Assembly (NCBI RefSeq): GCF_015206885.1
Contig: NZ_JADEXY010000004.1
Span: 1 to 64,000 of the forward strand
Direction: 5' to 3'
DNA: 64,000 nt
DNA from: Microcystis aeruginosa LEGE 91341
GTDB taxonomy: Bacteria > Cyanobacteriota > Cyanobacteriia > Cyanobacteriales > Microcystaceae
Positions 36,253-45,182 of this stretch are shown here, in pieces. How positions within the stretch are numbered: position 1 is the first letter of the stretch; each line of letters starts with the position of its first letter. A program made the translations under genes and the position numbers. The notes below the pieces were generated by a model. The model worked only from the letters and a program-made list of their open reading frames with translations, was not told the origin of the DNA and searched no databases.

Positions 36253-36567
36253 GATAAAATCTCAATAAAAATCACGGAAATACAAGCCTCTGATGGTGTA
36301 AAAATTTATATTCAGTTCGAGAATATAGAAGAAAGAACAAAAATTTTTCAAACAGGAGTTACTAACATTGTCAATGACTATGTACAATTATTATTAAATT
36401 CGATTAAACAGGGAGTTTCCCAAGTAAGTCCACCCAGTCAGGTTACTTGAGGATTTGGCTTACAAGTTGCGGGTAAAACGGGGATTTATTTAGTGACAAA
36501 AGGTTCAGAATAAGCCAATATTAAGGCTGCTATTGAATGAAAACTTAACCAAGATAAGGGAGGTTAG
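36253..36567 (+). pseudogene. Decayed Trypco1 (trypsin-co-occurring domain) gene
   Basis: One continuous frame encodes a Trypco1-like domain (E-I-Q-A-S-D-G-V-K-I-Y-I-Q, then a helical region, then S-P-P-S-Q-V-T followed by G-F-G-L-Q-V-A-G-K-T-G-I-Y-L-V), but it has in-frame stops TGA, TAA and TGA at about 36448, 36511 and 36538, and no proper start codon. Trypco1 proteins usually sit beside trypsin-like proteases or other conflict-system effectors. None is left here; a Uma2 gene follows directly. Confidence 0.6.
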
Positions 36568-36568
36568 T

Positions 36569-37156
36569 ATGCAAGTTCAAGTCGAAAAACGGTATTATAC
36601 ACCCGAAGAATATTGTCAGCTAGAAGAAATAGCAGAATACAAAAATGAATATCTAGATGGAGAAATTATTCCTATGACGGGAGCAACTACTAATCATAAT
36701 CTGATTGCTGGTAATTTTTATAAAAATTTTCCGACTAAGATTAACAATGAAGATTATTGGGCTTTTATGAGTGATGTCCGGTTATGGATGCCGACATATC
36801 GCTTTTATACTTATCCTGATGTAATGGTGATTAAAGGCAAACCATTATATGAAGGAAAAGGCACAAATACCGTAACTAATGCGTTAATCACTGTTGAGGT
36901 TTTATCAAAATCAACCAGAGATTATGACCGCACTGATAAGTTTAAATTTTATCGCTCCATTCCTAACTTTAAGGAATATGTTTTGATTGATCAATACCAT
37001 TATTATGTAGAACAATTTTATCAACAAGATAATGGAGAATGGTTGTTTAAAGTTTATGAATCAGACAAGGATGTTTTAAGGTTTTATTCTGTAGATTTTC
37101 AAATTTCACTGATGAATATTTATCAACGAATTGATTTTAATTTAAGTGAAGAATAA
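36569..37156 (+). CDS. Uma2 family (DUF820) PD-(D/E)XK endonuclease-like protein
   Basis: The 195-residue protein is a Uma2/DUF820 family member, widespread in cyanobacteria with a restriction-endonuclease-like fold. Visible motifs are Y-T-P-E-E-Y, E-Y-L-D-G-E-I-I-P-M-T-G-A, Y-P-D-V-M-V-I and V-E-V-L-S-K-S-T-R-D-Y-D-R, supplying the acidic active-site residues. I start at ATG 36569, nine bases after GGGAGG, rather than at 36533 in the preceding pseudogene. The cellular role of the family is not established. Confidence 0.88.
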   Translation: MQVQVEKRYYTPEEYCQLEEIAEYKNEYLDGEIIPMTGATTNHNLIAGNFYKNFPTKINNEDYWAFMSDVRLWMPTYRFYTYPDVMVIKGKPLYEGKGTNTVTNALITVEVLSKSTRDYDRTDKFKFYRSIPNFKEYVLIDQYHYYVEQFYQQDNGEWLFKVYESDKDVLRFYSVDFQISLMNIYQRIDFNLSEE

Positions 37157-37220
37157 TGATTAAATCTAATCTCAATTATCTACCAAAATCAGTTGATATT
37201 GCGATTCTCAAGATCAAGAA

Positions 37221-37300
37221 GGAAACCCAACAAAAAAATAAGAGGATCGAAATAGCGATCGCCAATTCAGACGGATTGAGGTGTTGGCTGTTGGGTTTCC
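37221..37300. repeat. 80 bp segment with perfect 12 bp inverted ends
   Basis: GGAAACCCAACA (37221-37232) is the exact reverse complement of TGTTGGGTTTCC (37289-37300). The interior is non-coding and contains a HIP1 octamer. It may be a small MITE-like element or a shared terminator region between the convergent Uma2 and TPR genes. Confidence 0.6.
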
Positions 37301-37380
37301 CTTTCCCCTAAAATTGAGAGGTTTTCTTTAACCCATTGATTCGCTCAACCCAACCGACGGACTCAACCCAACAAAAAGGA

Positions 37381-38184
37381 CTAGACCGCGCCTAATAGCC
37401 GTAGGAATTCCATAATCTTTTCATATAACGCCGCGTTTCCTTGCTGGCGGAACAGTTCGGCGGCTTGTCGCAAATCTCTGATCGCTTTTTCCCTTTCTTG
37501 TCGATAGTAATAAAGAACCCCCCGATTGTTGTAAGCCTCGGCGAATCGGGGATTAATGTTGAGCGCCTGATTGAAATCGGACAGGGCGAGGTCGGATTTC
37601 CCCTGTCTGTAGTAAAGAAGCCCCCGATTGTTGTAAGCCTCGGCGTATCGGGGATTAATGTTGAGCGCCTGATTGTAATCGGACAGGGCGCGGTCGAGTT
37701 TCCCCTGTCCGTAGTAAAGAAACCCCCGATTGTTGTAAGCCAGGGCTAATCGGGGATCAATGTTGAGCGCCTGATTGTAATCGGACAGGGCGAGGTCGGG
37801 TTTCCCCTGTCCGGCGTAAATAACCCCCCGATTGTAGTAAGCGTCGGCATCTCGGGGATTAATATTGATCGCCTGATTGTAATCGAACAGGGCGAGGTCG
37901 GGTTTCTCCTCTTGTTCGTAAAGAACCCCCCGATTGAGGTAAGCCTCGGCGTATCGGGGATTAATGTTGATCGCTTTGGTGAATTCAGCGAGGGCGAGAT
38001 CGTATTTTTCTTGTTGGATGTAGCCAACTCCCCGGTTATAGTGGCCGATCGCGTCTTGATTGTTCCCTTGAGCGATGCGGGTTTCGGCTGGTTGTCGGCT
38101 CTCTAGCGCCATGACGGGGCGAACAGTCGCGAGGGTGGAAAGGCTGATTAGGCTAAGGGTGGTAAGAAGGGCAAAGGATTTCAT
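37381..38184 (-). CDS. Secreted TPR protein with six near-identical repeats
   Basis: The 267-residue protein has a signal peptide (cleavage near V-M-A-L, residues 23-29) followed by six 34-residue TPR units of the form A-Y-x-N-R-G-x-L-Y-x-x-Q-G-K-x-D-L-A-L-x-D-Y-N-Q-A-(I/L)-N-I-N-P. The DNA repeats (102 bp) are very similar to each other, so repeat number probably varies between strains. It ends with a short helical cap. It likely scaffolds protein contacts in the periplasm; the partner is unknown. Confidence 0.85.
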   Translation of the reverse strand: MKSFALLTTLSLISLSTLATVRPVMALESRQPAETRIAQGNNQDAIGHYNRGVGYIQQEKYDLALAEFTKAININPRYAEAYLNRGVLYEQEEKPDLALFDYNQAININPRDADAYYNRGVIYAGQGKPDLALSDYNQALNIDPRLALAYNNRGFLYYGQGKLDRALSDYNQALNINPRYAEAYNNRGLLYYRQGKSDLALSDFNQALNINPRFAEAYNNRGVLYYYRQEREKAIRDLRQAAELFRQQGNAALYEKIMEFLRLLGAV

Positions 38185-38222
38185 GGCTAGTTCCTCACTG
38201 GGGATGATTTGAAATTCTAATT

Positions 38223-38400
38223 AGGGTTGGCTGAAAAAGTTTTTACTGAGCTCACGGCCGAAGCCTCTTACCTCATCTCAATAAGCAATTTAAATGCGCG
38301 GGCAGTTTACCTAGCAGCAGTCAAAGGCAATCAACCAACTCTTAACGATAAGATTCAAGCTCTAAGTATAGAGGACAATTTTTAAATAAGTATTGAAAAC
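38223..38400 (+). mobile_element. ISAs1-family transposase fragment and IS end
   Basis: Near 38300-38385 the plus strand encodes A-V-K-G-N-Q-P-T-L-N-D-K-I-Q, the typical A-V-K-G-N-Q-P-T-L motif of ISAs1-family transposases, then a stop. The left end carries AGGGTTGGCTGAAAAAG, like the terminal repeat at 32558. Only a small piece of the transposase remains. Confidence 0.65.
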
Positions 38401-38481
38401 AAGGACAGCAAAAAACTTGAACAAGAAAAACTAGAACAGCAAGGGATGGGAGCAACCCCATCCCCAAACTAGACAATTATG

Positions 38482-38877
38482 CTATTCTTTTTTATACATC
38501 ACCTCCACCACGGTATGTACGTTACCTCTGGGATGAAAATCCCCCTTAACTTTCATCTGCAAGGGTTCGCAAGCCGCCACCAAATCATCTAAAATTTGGT
38601 TAATTGCTTCTTCGTGGGAAATATAACGATCGCGATAACTATTAATATAAAGTTTAATCGCCTTTAATTCCATCACCTTTTGATCGGGAACGTAGCTAAG
38701 ATAAATACTGGCAAAATCGGGATAACCGGAAAAGGGACATTTACAGGTATATTCCGGCAGGGTAATATGAATATCATAATTTCTGCCGGGGCGTGGATTG
38801 GGGAAAGTAATTAATGTTCCTTCAGCAATTTCTCTTTCCCCGTACTTAACTTCAATTTTTTCGGAAGACTGAACCAT
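38482..38877 (-). CDS. queF: NADPH-dependent 7-cyano-7-deazaguanine reductase QueF
   Basis: The 131-residue unimodular QueF reduces preQ0 to preQ1 in queuosine biosynthesis. The active-site Cys47 lies in C-K-C-P-F-S-G-Y-P-D, and the QueF motif E-L-K-A-I-K-L-Y-I-N-S follows. The C-terminal R-G-N-V-H-T-V-V-E fits the family. No preQ1 riboswitch is obvious in the 5' region and no other queuosine genes are adjacent. Confidence 0.96.
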   Translation of the reverse strand: MVQSSEKIEVKYGEREIAEGTLITFPNPRPGRNYDIHITLPEYTCKCPFSGYPDFASIYLSYVPDQKVMELKAIKLYINSYRDRYISHEEAINQILDDLVAACEPLQMKVKGDFHPRGNVHTVVEVMYKKE

Positions 38878-39106
38878 GTTTTTTTCCTAACTAGACAATG
38901 TTTTCTATCATAGCTGGAATATTCTCTCAAGAGGCGTTACCGAATCAAGAGATGAATAGTAACTCCCGTATCCTCTTGACAAATTAGCTTAGTCCTAGGT
39001 TGAAAGAATGCCGAGAAGACAGTTGAGGCGGAAAATCAGCCAGACCCAACTTTTCAGGTAAAAAATGCTCTATGATTAACCCTAAAGATACTGTAAAACT
39101 GGTTTC

Positions 39107-40288
39107 ATGCTCTCCGAGATTAAAAACATAGCCGAGAGTCTCGCACCCCGATTAGTGGAGATTCGCCGCCACATTCACGCGAATCCAGAGTTAAGCGGGC
39201 AAGAATATCAAACTGCCGCCTATATTGCTGGGGTTTTGTCTTCCTGTGGTCTATCGGTGCAGGAAGCGGTGGGAAAAACGGGCGTTAAGGGAGAATTGGC
39301 GGGAAAAGGCAGTGATCGAAGGATTTTAGCCATCCGGGCCGATATGGATGCCCTACCGATCCAAGAAAAGACCGATTTAGACTTTGCTTCGCGTAAACCG
39401 GGGATTATGCACGCCTGCGGTCACGATGTTCATGCTACCGTCGGTTTAGGGGTGGCGATGGTGCTTTCCCGTCTCTCGGAACCTTTGGGGGGAAAAATAC
39501 GCTTTCTCTTTCAACCAGCAGAGGAAATCGTCCAGGGGGCCAGTTGGATGATCCGGGAAGGGGTGATGCGGGATGTCAGCGCCATTTTCGGGCTGCACGT
39601 TTTCCCCTCGATTCCGGCCCGCTCGATCGGGGTTCGTTACGGGGCCTTAACCGCAGCTGCCGACGATCTGGAGATTTTTATTCAAGGGGAATCGGGCCAC
39701 GGGGCCCGGCCCCACGAGGCGATCGATGCTATCTGGATCGCTTCCCAAGTAATCACCACTTTGCAACAGGCAATTAGTCGGACTCAAAACCCTTTGCGTC
39801 CCATTGTCCTCACCATCGGCCAGATTAGCGGTGGTCGCGCCCCCAACATCATCGCCGATCAGGTACGCATGGCAGGAACAGTGCGATCGCTGCACCCAGA
39901 AACCCACGCCCATCTCCCGGAATGGATCGAGGGTTTGGTCACGAATGTCTGTAGCACATATAACGCTAAATGTCAAGTAAATTATCGTCGCGGTGTGCCA
40001 TCGGTGCAAAATGACCAATTTTTAACCCGTTTGGTGGAAGAAGCCGGTTTAGAAGCTTGGGGACAGGATCGGGTTTTAATTCTCTCGGAACCCTCCATGG
40101 GGGCCGAGGATTTCTCCCTTTATTTGCAACAGGCCCCCGGTACAATGTTCCGTCTAGGAGTGGGTTCGACTAATCTCCTCAATCCCCCCCTTCACCATCC
40201 GGAATTTTTAGTGGATGAGTCGGCAATTCTCACGGGAGTGATTACTTTAGCCTACGCAGCCTATAAATATTGGCAAAGGGAAGGTTAA
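39107..40288 (+). CDS. M20 family amidohydrolase (hippurate/IAA-amino acid hydrolase-like)
   Basis: The 393-residue metallohydrolase has R-R-H-I-H-A-N-P-E-L near the N-terminus, D-M-D-A-L-P, H-A-C-G-H-D-V-H-A-T (metal ligands), Q-P-A-E-E (catalytic Glu) and a C-terminal M-G-A-E-D-F. This is the M20D subgroup that cleaves N-acyl amino acids. The dimerisation lid lies around residues 185-295. Substrate cannot be told from sequence. It is followed 22 bp later by the MEKHLA gene and they may be co-transcribed. Confidence 0.93.
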   Translation: MLSEIKNIAESLAPRLVEIRRHIHANPELSGQEYQTAAYIAGVLSSCGLSVQEAVGKTGVKGELAGKGSDRRILAIRADMDALPIQEKTDLDFASRKPGIMHACGHDVHATVGLGVAMVLSRLSEPLGGKIRFLFQPAEEIVQGASWMIREGVMRDVSAIFGLHVFPSIPARSIGVRYGALTAAADDLEIFIQGESGHGARPHEAIDAIWIASQVITTLQQAISRTQNPLRPIVLTIGQISGGRAPNIIADQVRMAGTVRSLHPETHAHLPEWIEGLVTNVCSTYNAKCQVNYRRGVPSVQNDQFLTRLVEEAGLEAWGQDRVLILSEPSMGAEDFSLYLQQAPGTMFRLGVGSTNLLNPPLHHPEFLVDESAILTGVITLAYAAYKYWQREG

Positions 40289-40310
40289 ACCAGTTTTTAA
40301 CAGTAATTTT

Positions 40311-40778
40311 ATGGAAATTTGGGAAGATTTAGCTATTATAGCTTGGACAGAATTGCTGCTGGATAGTTATGAACAATTAATCGGGCGATCGCTTTTACCC
40401 CGGATCGGTACTAGCAAAGAACAGAGTAAAATGCTCTTTTATGCCCCTTTTGTCCTAGTTTCCCACGGTACACAAACTAATCCGATCTTTAACTATGGTA
40501 ATCGCACCGCTCTCGATCTCTGGGGTTTAACTTGGCCAGAATTATTAGCAACTCCCTCGCGAGCAACGGTAGAGGGAGAGGAAATAAAAATTGAGGAAAG
40601 ACAAAAAATGCTAGATTTAGTCAAAAAACAAGGCTATATCAACGATTATCACGGCGTAAGGATCACGAAAAACGGTCAACTATTTCGCATCGAAAAAGCG
40701 ATCGTTTGGAATATCATCGATCGTGATGGCATTTACTGCGGACAGGCTGCCACTTTTGCCGATTGGATTTTTCTCTGA
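40311..40778 (+). CDS. MEKHLA domain protein
   Basis: The 155-residue protein is a stand-alone MEKHLA domain, a PAS-related fold shared with plant HD-ZIP III proteins. Characteristic parts are F-V-L-V-S-H-G-T-Q-x-x-P-I-F-N-Y-G-N, A-L-x-L-W and the later G-Y-I-x-D-Y-x-G-V-R-I-T-K-x-G-x-x-F. It may sense a small ligand or redox state; no function is established. No signal peptide or membrane segment is seen. Confidence 0.88.
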   Translation: MEIWEDLAIIAWTELLLDSYEQLIGRSLLPRIGTSKEQSKMLFYAPFVLVSHGTQTNPIFNYGNRTALDLWGLTWPELLATPSRATVEGEEIKIEERQKMLDLVKKQGYINDYHGVRITKNGQLFRIEKAIVWNIIDRDGIYCGQAATFADWIFL

Positions 40779-40821
40779 TTGAAGCTCCCCGCTCCCTTCT
40801 CCCCACTCCCTTCTCCCTAAT

Positions 40822-40999
40822 CCATAATTCATAATTCCCTCTCCCCACTTCCCAATTCATAATTCATAATTCATAATTCATAATTTATAATTCATAATTC
40901 CCTCTCCCCACTTCCCAATTCATAATTCATAATTCATAATTCCCTCTCCCCACTTCCCAATTCATAATTCATAATTCATAATTTATAATTCATAATTCC
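40822..40999 (+). repeat. Composite tandem array of CATAATT heptamers with a CCCTCTCCCCACTTCCCAATT spacer
   Basis: Runs of the heptamer CATAATT (two to six units, some TATAATT) alternate with a 21-base pyrimidine-rich block that occurs three times. Spacer copies are identical and heptamer counts vary, so this is a higher-order tandem repeat and not a CRISPR. It lies directly upstream of pyrF. Confidence 0.85.
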
Positions 41000-41024
41000 C
41001 CACACCCCACTGTATCGCCCAAAT

Positions 41025-41726
41025 ATGACCAACTCAGACCGAATTATTGTTCCTCTCGATGTGCCGGATTTAGAACAAGCGATCGCACTCCTTGATCTGT
41101 TGCCGGAAGTCAATTTTTGGAAAGTGGGACTAGAATTATTTGTCAGTAGCGGTGCGGAAATTCTGGCGCTTCTGCAAGAAAGACAAAAAAAGATCTTTCT
41201 CGATCTCAAATTCCATGATATTCCCAATACGGTCGCCGGGGCCTGTCGTTCAGCTAGTCGCTATCAAGTGGATTTACTCACCCTGCACGCAACGGCCGGA
41301 CGGCAAGCACTGACGGCGGCTAAGGGGGCCATCTCTGACCTGCTATCGCCGCCAAAACTTCTCGCTATCACCGTTTTAACCAGCCTTAACGCCAGGGAAT
41401 TAGCCCTCGACCTCAAAATTCCCCTAGAACTATCGGAATATGCCTTAAATCTGGCATTATTGGGCAAGGAATCGGGAATTGATGGGGCGGTTTGTTCTCC
41501 CCAAGAAGTGGCGCAATTGCGTCGCGTCTGTGGAGAGGATTTTCTCTTAGTTTGCCCCGGAGTTCGTCCCTCTTGGTCAAGCAAAGGGGATCAAAGTCGG
41601 GTGATGACTCCGGCCCAAGCGCTTAAAGCTGGGGCTGATTATCTAGTAATTGGACGACCGATCACCGGCGCCGAGGAGCCAAAGGTAGCATGGACAAAAA
41701 TTTGTCACGAATTAGCCGATATTTAG
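41025..41726 (+). CDS. pyrF: Orotidine 5'-phosphate decarboxylase
   Basis: The 233-residue class I PyrF makes UMP. It has V-P-L-D-V-P near the N-terminus, the catalytic [10 protein letters not shown] around residue 65, G-V-R-P-S-W and the closing Y-L-V-I-G-R-P-I-T phosphate-binding loop. Its 3' end overlaps the next gene by 37 bp. The heptamer array occupies its upstream region, so its promoter lies in or before repeats. Confidence 0.97.
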   Translation: MTNSDRIIVPLDVPDLEQAIALLDLLPEVNFWKVGLELFVSSGAEILALLQERQKKIFLDLKFHDIPNTVAGACRSASRYQVDLLTLHATAGRQALTAAKGAISDLLSPPKLLAITVLTSLNARELALDLKIPLELSEYALNLALLGKESGIDGAVCSPQEVAQLRRVCGEDFLLVCPGVRPSWSSKGDQSRVMTPAQALKAGADYLVIGRPITGAEEPKVAWTKICHELADI

Positions 41727-42226
41727 GGGTATTGCTGGTTATTTTCGGGATTAACTCGCCAGCAGTTAGTCTTCCTCTTTCTAGCTGTCCAGAGGATTTA
41801 AATCTTTTAGTCGATCGCCTCTTGTCAGATTTACCCGGTTATGCTAATCGAGTTATTACCCGTTCCCAAATCGATCAAAAATTATCTACACCGGTTTTTG
41901 TGATTATTGCCGGTCGTCCCGAATTTGCACCCCTACCTTTAAGTGCTAATCAATATTCCGGTCAAATTGCCGATGACACTCAACAGGTTTTTTTTACAAC
42001 TTTAGAGCGTCAGTATGGCAAAAATCGCTCTGTCACTCTCCAGAATTATCACTGGTTATTTTTAACTAAAACTGGAGAAGGATGGCGATTAGTGACGATT
42101 TACAGTCAATTAGCTGCCCTTGAACCCGCTCAAGTCCCCTTACCTCCCTTAGAAACCAGTCAAGGGACCATCGGCCAAGCGGTGCGTCTCTGGCTGCGGG
42201 ACTGCGAAGCGGGTGCATTGCGCTAA
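41690..42226 (+). CDS. Secreted cyanobacterial protein, unknown function
   Basis: The 178-residue product has a signal peptide ([18 protein letters not shown]) and a mature domain with two cysteines that could pair (S-S-C-P-E-D and L-R-D-C-E). Similar proteins occur in many cyanobacteria without an assigned function. It starts inside pyrF (37 bp overlap), so it is translationally linked to it. It ends on prmC with a four-base overlap. Confidence 0.8.
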   Translation: MDKNLSRISRYLGVLLVIFGINSPAVSLPLSSCPEDLNLLVDRLLSDLPGYANRVITRSQIDQKLSTPVFVIIAGRPEFAPLPLSANQYSGQIADDTQQVFFTTLERQYGKNRSVTLQNYHWLFLTKTGEGWRLVTIYSQLAALEPAQVPLPPLETSQGTIGQAVRLWLRDCEAGALR

Positions 42227-43107
42227 ATTCGCTCGGCCAAAACAAAGCGATCGAAACCTGCTAGGTCGTTAATAATCTGAATTTGTCGATAATTGCCCTG
42301 ATTTTCTAGCATTTGCGCTACTTTTTCCCCTTGACCGGCTCTCATTTCCACTAGCCAAAGGCCTCCCGATCGCAGATAATCGGGTGCAGTGGCCACTAGA
42401 TAGCGCAGCGCGGTCAATCCGTCTTCACCTCCATCGAGGGCCAAACGGGGTTCATGTTCCCGCACTTCAATTTGTAAGTCAAGGATTTCTGCACTGGGAA
42501 TATAGGGAGGATTGGACACCATACCGTTAATCTGTCCTTTCCACTTCTCTAGGGGTGTCCACCAAGAACCCTGTTTTAAGATAATTCTGTCGGCAAAACT
42601 GGTATTGATGATATTTTCTTTGGCGATCGCTAGAGCCGTTTGACTGTAATCAACTGCATATATTTCTGCTTTTGTCAAGATACTGGCTAAACCAATAGCG
42701 ATCGCACCGCTACCAGTTCCCAGATCTACCCAGATTCCCCCGTCGTCTCCTCTGACGGTTTCGCCAACAATATCGATTAATAACTCGGTTTCGGGACGAG
42801 GAATTAAAACCCCTGGGGAGACTTTCAGGGTAAAATTACGCCAGACCACCGATTCGAGCAAATACTGCAAGGGAACCCTTGCTTGCAGGCGTTTTTGCCA
42901 GCGTTTAGTAATTTCCGACCAAGAATAACTCAAAGGGATTTTTTCTCGTTCGCGAAAGGATTGTAAGCGCAGGGAAAGATTATCTAGATCCGTCACTGCT
43001 TGCAGAAAGATATCCACTTCCTTGGCAGATAGTTGCGCTTGCGCTAAATCAGCGATCGCCTGTTGGCGCCATTGACTTAATTCTTGACCGGAAATACTAG
43101 CAGTCAC
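42223..43107 (-). CDS. prmC: Release factor glutamine N5-methyltransferase PrmC (HemK)
   Basis: The 294-residue enzyme methylates the GGQ glutamine of peptide release factors. It has an N-terminal helical domain, the P-L-Q-Y-L-L substrate-recognition segment, a SAM-binding D-L-G-T-G-S-G-A-I-A-I-G and the catalytic N-P-P-Y-I-P near residue 199. Length is typical. It starts six bases from the Tic22-like gene stop and could be co-transcribed with it. Confidence 0.95.
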   Translation of the reverse strand: MTASISGQELSQWRQQAIADLAQAQLSAKEVDIFLQAVTDLDNLSLRLQSFREREKIPLSYSWSEITKRWQKRLQARVPLQYLLESVVWRNFTLKVSPGVLIPRPETELLIDIVGETVRGDDGGIWVDLGTGSGAIAIGLASILTKAEIYAVDYSQTALAIAKENIINTSFADRIILKQGSWWTPLEKWKGQINGMVSNPPYIPSAEILDLQIEVREHEPRLALDGGEDGLTALRYLVATAPDYLRSGGLWLVEMRAGQGEKVAQMLENQGNYRQIQIINDLAGFDRFVLAERI

Positions 43108-43112
43108 AAGGC

Positions 43113-43910
43113 TTAACGATTGGGGGCGGGGCGATTGTTGGTATTATTATTAGGGCTTGGCTGATTTGCTGGGGGTTGGTTGGGAGCCTTTTGGTTACTA
43201 TTTGCCCGAATAAAATCAATCGTTTCTTGGCTAGGATAGAGGAGAATTTTAGTTAAAGCTTCATCGTTGCTTTGTTGTAGGGTAGCGATGACACTTTCTA
43301 AGGGAATAACATCAATTTTCACCGTAGTCGCTTCTGCGGGATTAGCTTTTTTATATTGTTCTACCATTTGCAAAGCGGCGGCTTTTTCAAAGAAGAAAGG
43401 AATAAAATCCTGATTATTGCGACTGATCACCAGAAAATTACTCTCTTTTCCTGCTTTTGGCACAAATAAAGGTACACCACCTTGATATTGTTGACCTCTT
43501 TCACTGAGCAATTTTTTCGCCGATTCTACTTCCGACTCTTTAGGAACAAAATCGATAATTAAACGATTTTGTTGGGTTTGACTGGCTTGCATTTTATAGA
43601 CATCTGCCAAAGAAACAGCCTGAACTTTAACTTTGCTGGCCACTTCAGGATTATCTTTTTTCAGTCGCTCAAAAAAGTTTTGTGCGTCCTGCTTACTGAT
43701 AAAAACTCCCGTGAATTTCTGTTCTTTTTCTACGGCAATTAGGGGAACTCCTTGATCATCGGCAATAGCGAAGACAGGTACAGACTGCAAGGTTTTGACG
43801 ATTTGTTCTTCCGGTAAAGCGAGTGCTTTAGAATAGCTGCCCAGCAGCGAAGTCAACATTGTCGTTCCTACTAAACCAAGAGTTGCCGTCCAACGAATGA
43901 GAGATTTCAT
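43113..43910 (-). CDS. Tic22-like periplasmic protein
   Basis: The protein matches the Tic22 family, cyanobacterial homologues of the chloroplast intermembrane-space import factor that acts as a periplasmic chaperone for outer membrane proteins. Supporting features are a signal peptide, V-P-V-F-A-I-A-D-D-Q-G-V-P-L, two internal repeats with F-F-x-K/R-K-x-x-A and a Pro/Asn-rich C-terminus of about 30 residues. I start at ATG 43910 (265 residues); a start at 43943 would put 11 polar residues before the signal peptide. Confidence 0.85.
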   Translation of the reverse strand: MKSLIRWTATLGLVGTTMLTSLLGSYSKALALPEEQIVKTLQSVPVFAIADDQGVPLIAVEKEQKFTGVFISKQDAQNFFERLKKDNPEVASKVKVQAVSLADVYKMQASQTQQNRLIIDFVPKESEVESAKKLLSERGQQYQGGVPLFVPKAGKESNFLVISRNNQDFIPFFFEKAAALQMVEQYKKANPAEATTVKIDVIPLESVIATLQQSNDEALTKILLYPSQETIDFIRANSNQKAPNQPPANQPSPNNNTNNRPAPNR

Positions 43911-43943
43911 CAAAATAATTACCTCGTTATTACTATTAACCAA

Positions 43944-44295
43944 TATTTGCCGTTAATCTGAACTATATAGCCTATTTGACTCCTCTGATCAGGAGTTTTC
44001 TGATGAATAACCAGCCCCGAAAGTTCCCTTTATTGGCTTGGTTCTGAACTATCATAGCTAAAAAGATCCATACTTGGTGAGATGAGGTGGCAGCAGCGAG
44101 GAAACAGGATCAATTTACGCGCTGATCTAGGGAATAATAGGCATTAATTAGATTTTTTAAGCTAAATTATCCGAAAAAATCCCTTTAGCTCTGGTTTAAG
44201 CTTGCTTTTGCTTTCATAAGCACTAACCTAAGATCAAAAGGCATCCTCTTGTGTGAATCAGTTAGTCAACCGGCCACCTTTTGATCTTGGCATTA
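43944..44295. other. Intergenic region between Tic22-like and membrane protein genes
   Basis: No gene is visible in 352 bp. A 12 bp perfect inverted repeat at 44230-44288 lies just after the stop of the gene at 44296. The Tic22-like promoter should be near 43950-44050. Confidence 0.5.
44230..44288 (-). terminator. Inverted repeat downstream of the membrane protein gene
   Basis: AAGATCAAAAGG (44230-44241) pairs with CCTTTTGATCTT (44277-44288) over a 35-base loop, eight bases after the stop codon of the minus-strand gene. It may terminate transcription or stabilise the 3' end; no U-run follows. Confidence 0.5.
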
Positions 44296-44730
44296 CTAAT
44301 GACTTTCCGAGAGATGGCGCGGATCTGCGATCGCTAACCGCAGCCATTGATAGGAAACTAGATTTAAAATCAGTCCGATGATCAGTAAAATTGCCATGAG
44401 AGCGATTTGATACCAGGCGATCGGTCTGACCAGAAGATCGGCGATCAGATGGGCTAAATTCAAGACAGAATAGACAATTGTTAGCCAGAAATGGGTTTTT
44501 CTCAAGGAGCGACTTTCGCTAAAATTGACCCCGATAATCGCTAACATTGGCAGCAAAAAAAAGAGTAACATTCCCCAGAAAATCGGATCGAGATTGCTGG
44601 TTTGATGACTCTCCACGATCGATTGACCATGGAAGAGCGGCATTAATCCCAGTTGAGTGTGAAATAGGGTTCCCAAGAGGAATGTTGTCCACAGAGCGGC
44701 AATTTTTTCGGGATATTTCGCTGTTTTCAC
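44296..44730 (-). CDS. Four-helix membrane protein, unknown function
   Basis: The 144-residue protein has four hydrophobic segments (about 10-28, 48-68, 82-102 and 108-130) and no catalytic motif that I recognise. Short helices with a conserved His-rich loop (L-F-H-T-Q-L-G, L-F-H-G-Q-S) are visible between the first two segments. It probably sits in the inner or thylakoid membrane. Confidence 0.7.
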   Translation of the reverse strand: MKTAKYPEKIAALWTTFLLGTLFHTQLGLMPLFHGQSIVESHQTSNLDPIFWGMLLFFLLPMLAIIGVNFSESRSLRKTHFWLTIVYSVLNLAHLIADLLVRPIAWYQIALMAILLIIGLILNLVSYQWLRLAIADPRHLSESH

Positions 44731-45007
44731 GGTAATTATCCTCGGAATTAGTTAATATAAAAGCTCGGGCTAGGTGAGAAAGTATTCTTAAATTTTTCCT
44801 AATCACTACATTCCAGAAAAAGTTGCTGTATTTGAAAGGTCAATTTAAGTCTGAATGGCATCACTATCTGATCGATTAGGTGCTAAACTCCCCAGACATT
44901 ATTTTGCTGTCAAACGTTGTCAGCAACCACGATCAGAACTACTACAAAAAGGACGTTGATTTAGTGCGAATTTTAGCCTAGCCTGAAATCGAGGGTCTTG
45001 AAAAGAG

Positions 45008-45081
45008 GGCGAACGAGGGGACTCGAACCCCCGAGTGGTGGAACCACAATCCACTGCCTTAACCACTTGGCTACGCTCGCC
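45008..45081 (-). tRNA. tRNA-His (anticodon GTG)
   Basis: The minus strand folds into a cloverleaf: an 8-bp acceptor stem (GGCGAGCG with CGTTCGCC, one G-T wobble) that includes an encoded G-1, a T-A start of the D arm, anticodon GTG complementary to 45045-45047, and a T-arm with GGTTCGAGTCC. The 8-bp stem with G-1 opposite C73 is the tRNA-His hallmark. CCA is not encoded. Confidence 0.97.
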
Positions 45082-45182
45082 GTACACCTTTTCAAGTATA
45101 GCACAAGACGAATGGTTGACAAGAGGTTTTTTATCCTAATTCAGGCTATGGTTAGGGTAAGTGAGTGATGATTTGAGAGCTT

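Noticed and set aside
37441-38106. Several repetitive frames overlapping the TPR gene on both strands.
   Set aside because: They are out-of-frame shadows of the 102 bp TPR DNA repeats.
38878-39106. A preQ1 riboswitch in front of queF.
   Set aside because: I looked for the C-rich loop and A-rich tail of preQ1-I aptamers upstream of queF and did not find them.
40822-40999. A repeat array with regular spacers that might suggest a CRISPR.
   Set aside because: The units are seven bases, the spacers are identical to each other, and no cas genes are near; the Cas4-like gene at 54045 is far away.
44855-44956. A 33-codon frame upstream of tRNA-His.
   Set aside because: No ribosome site or homologue is known to me and it is too short to support.
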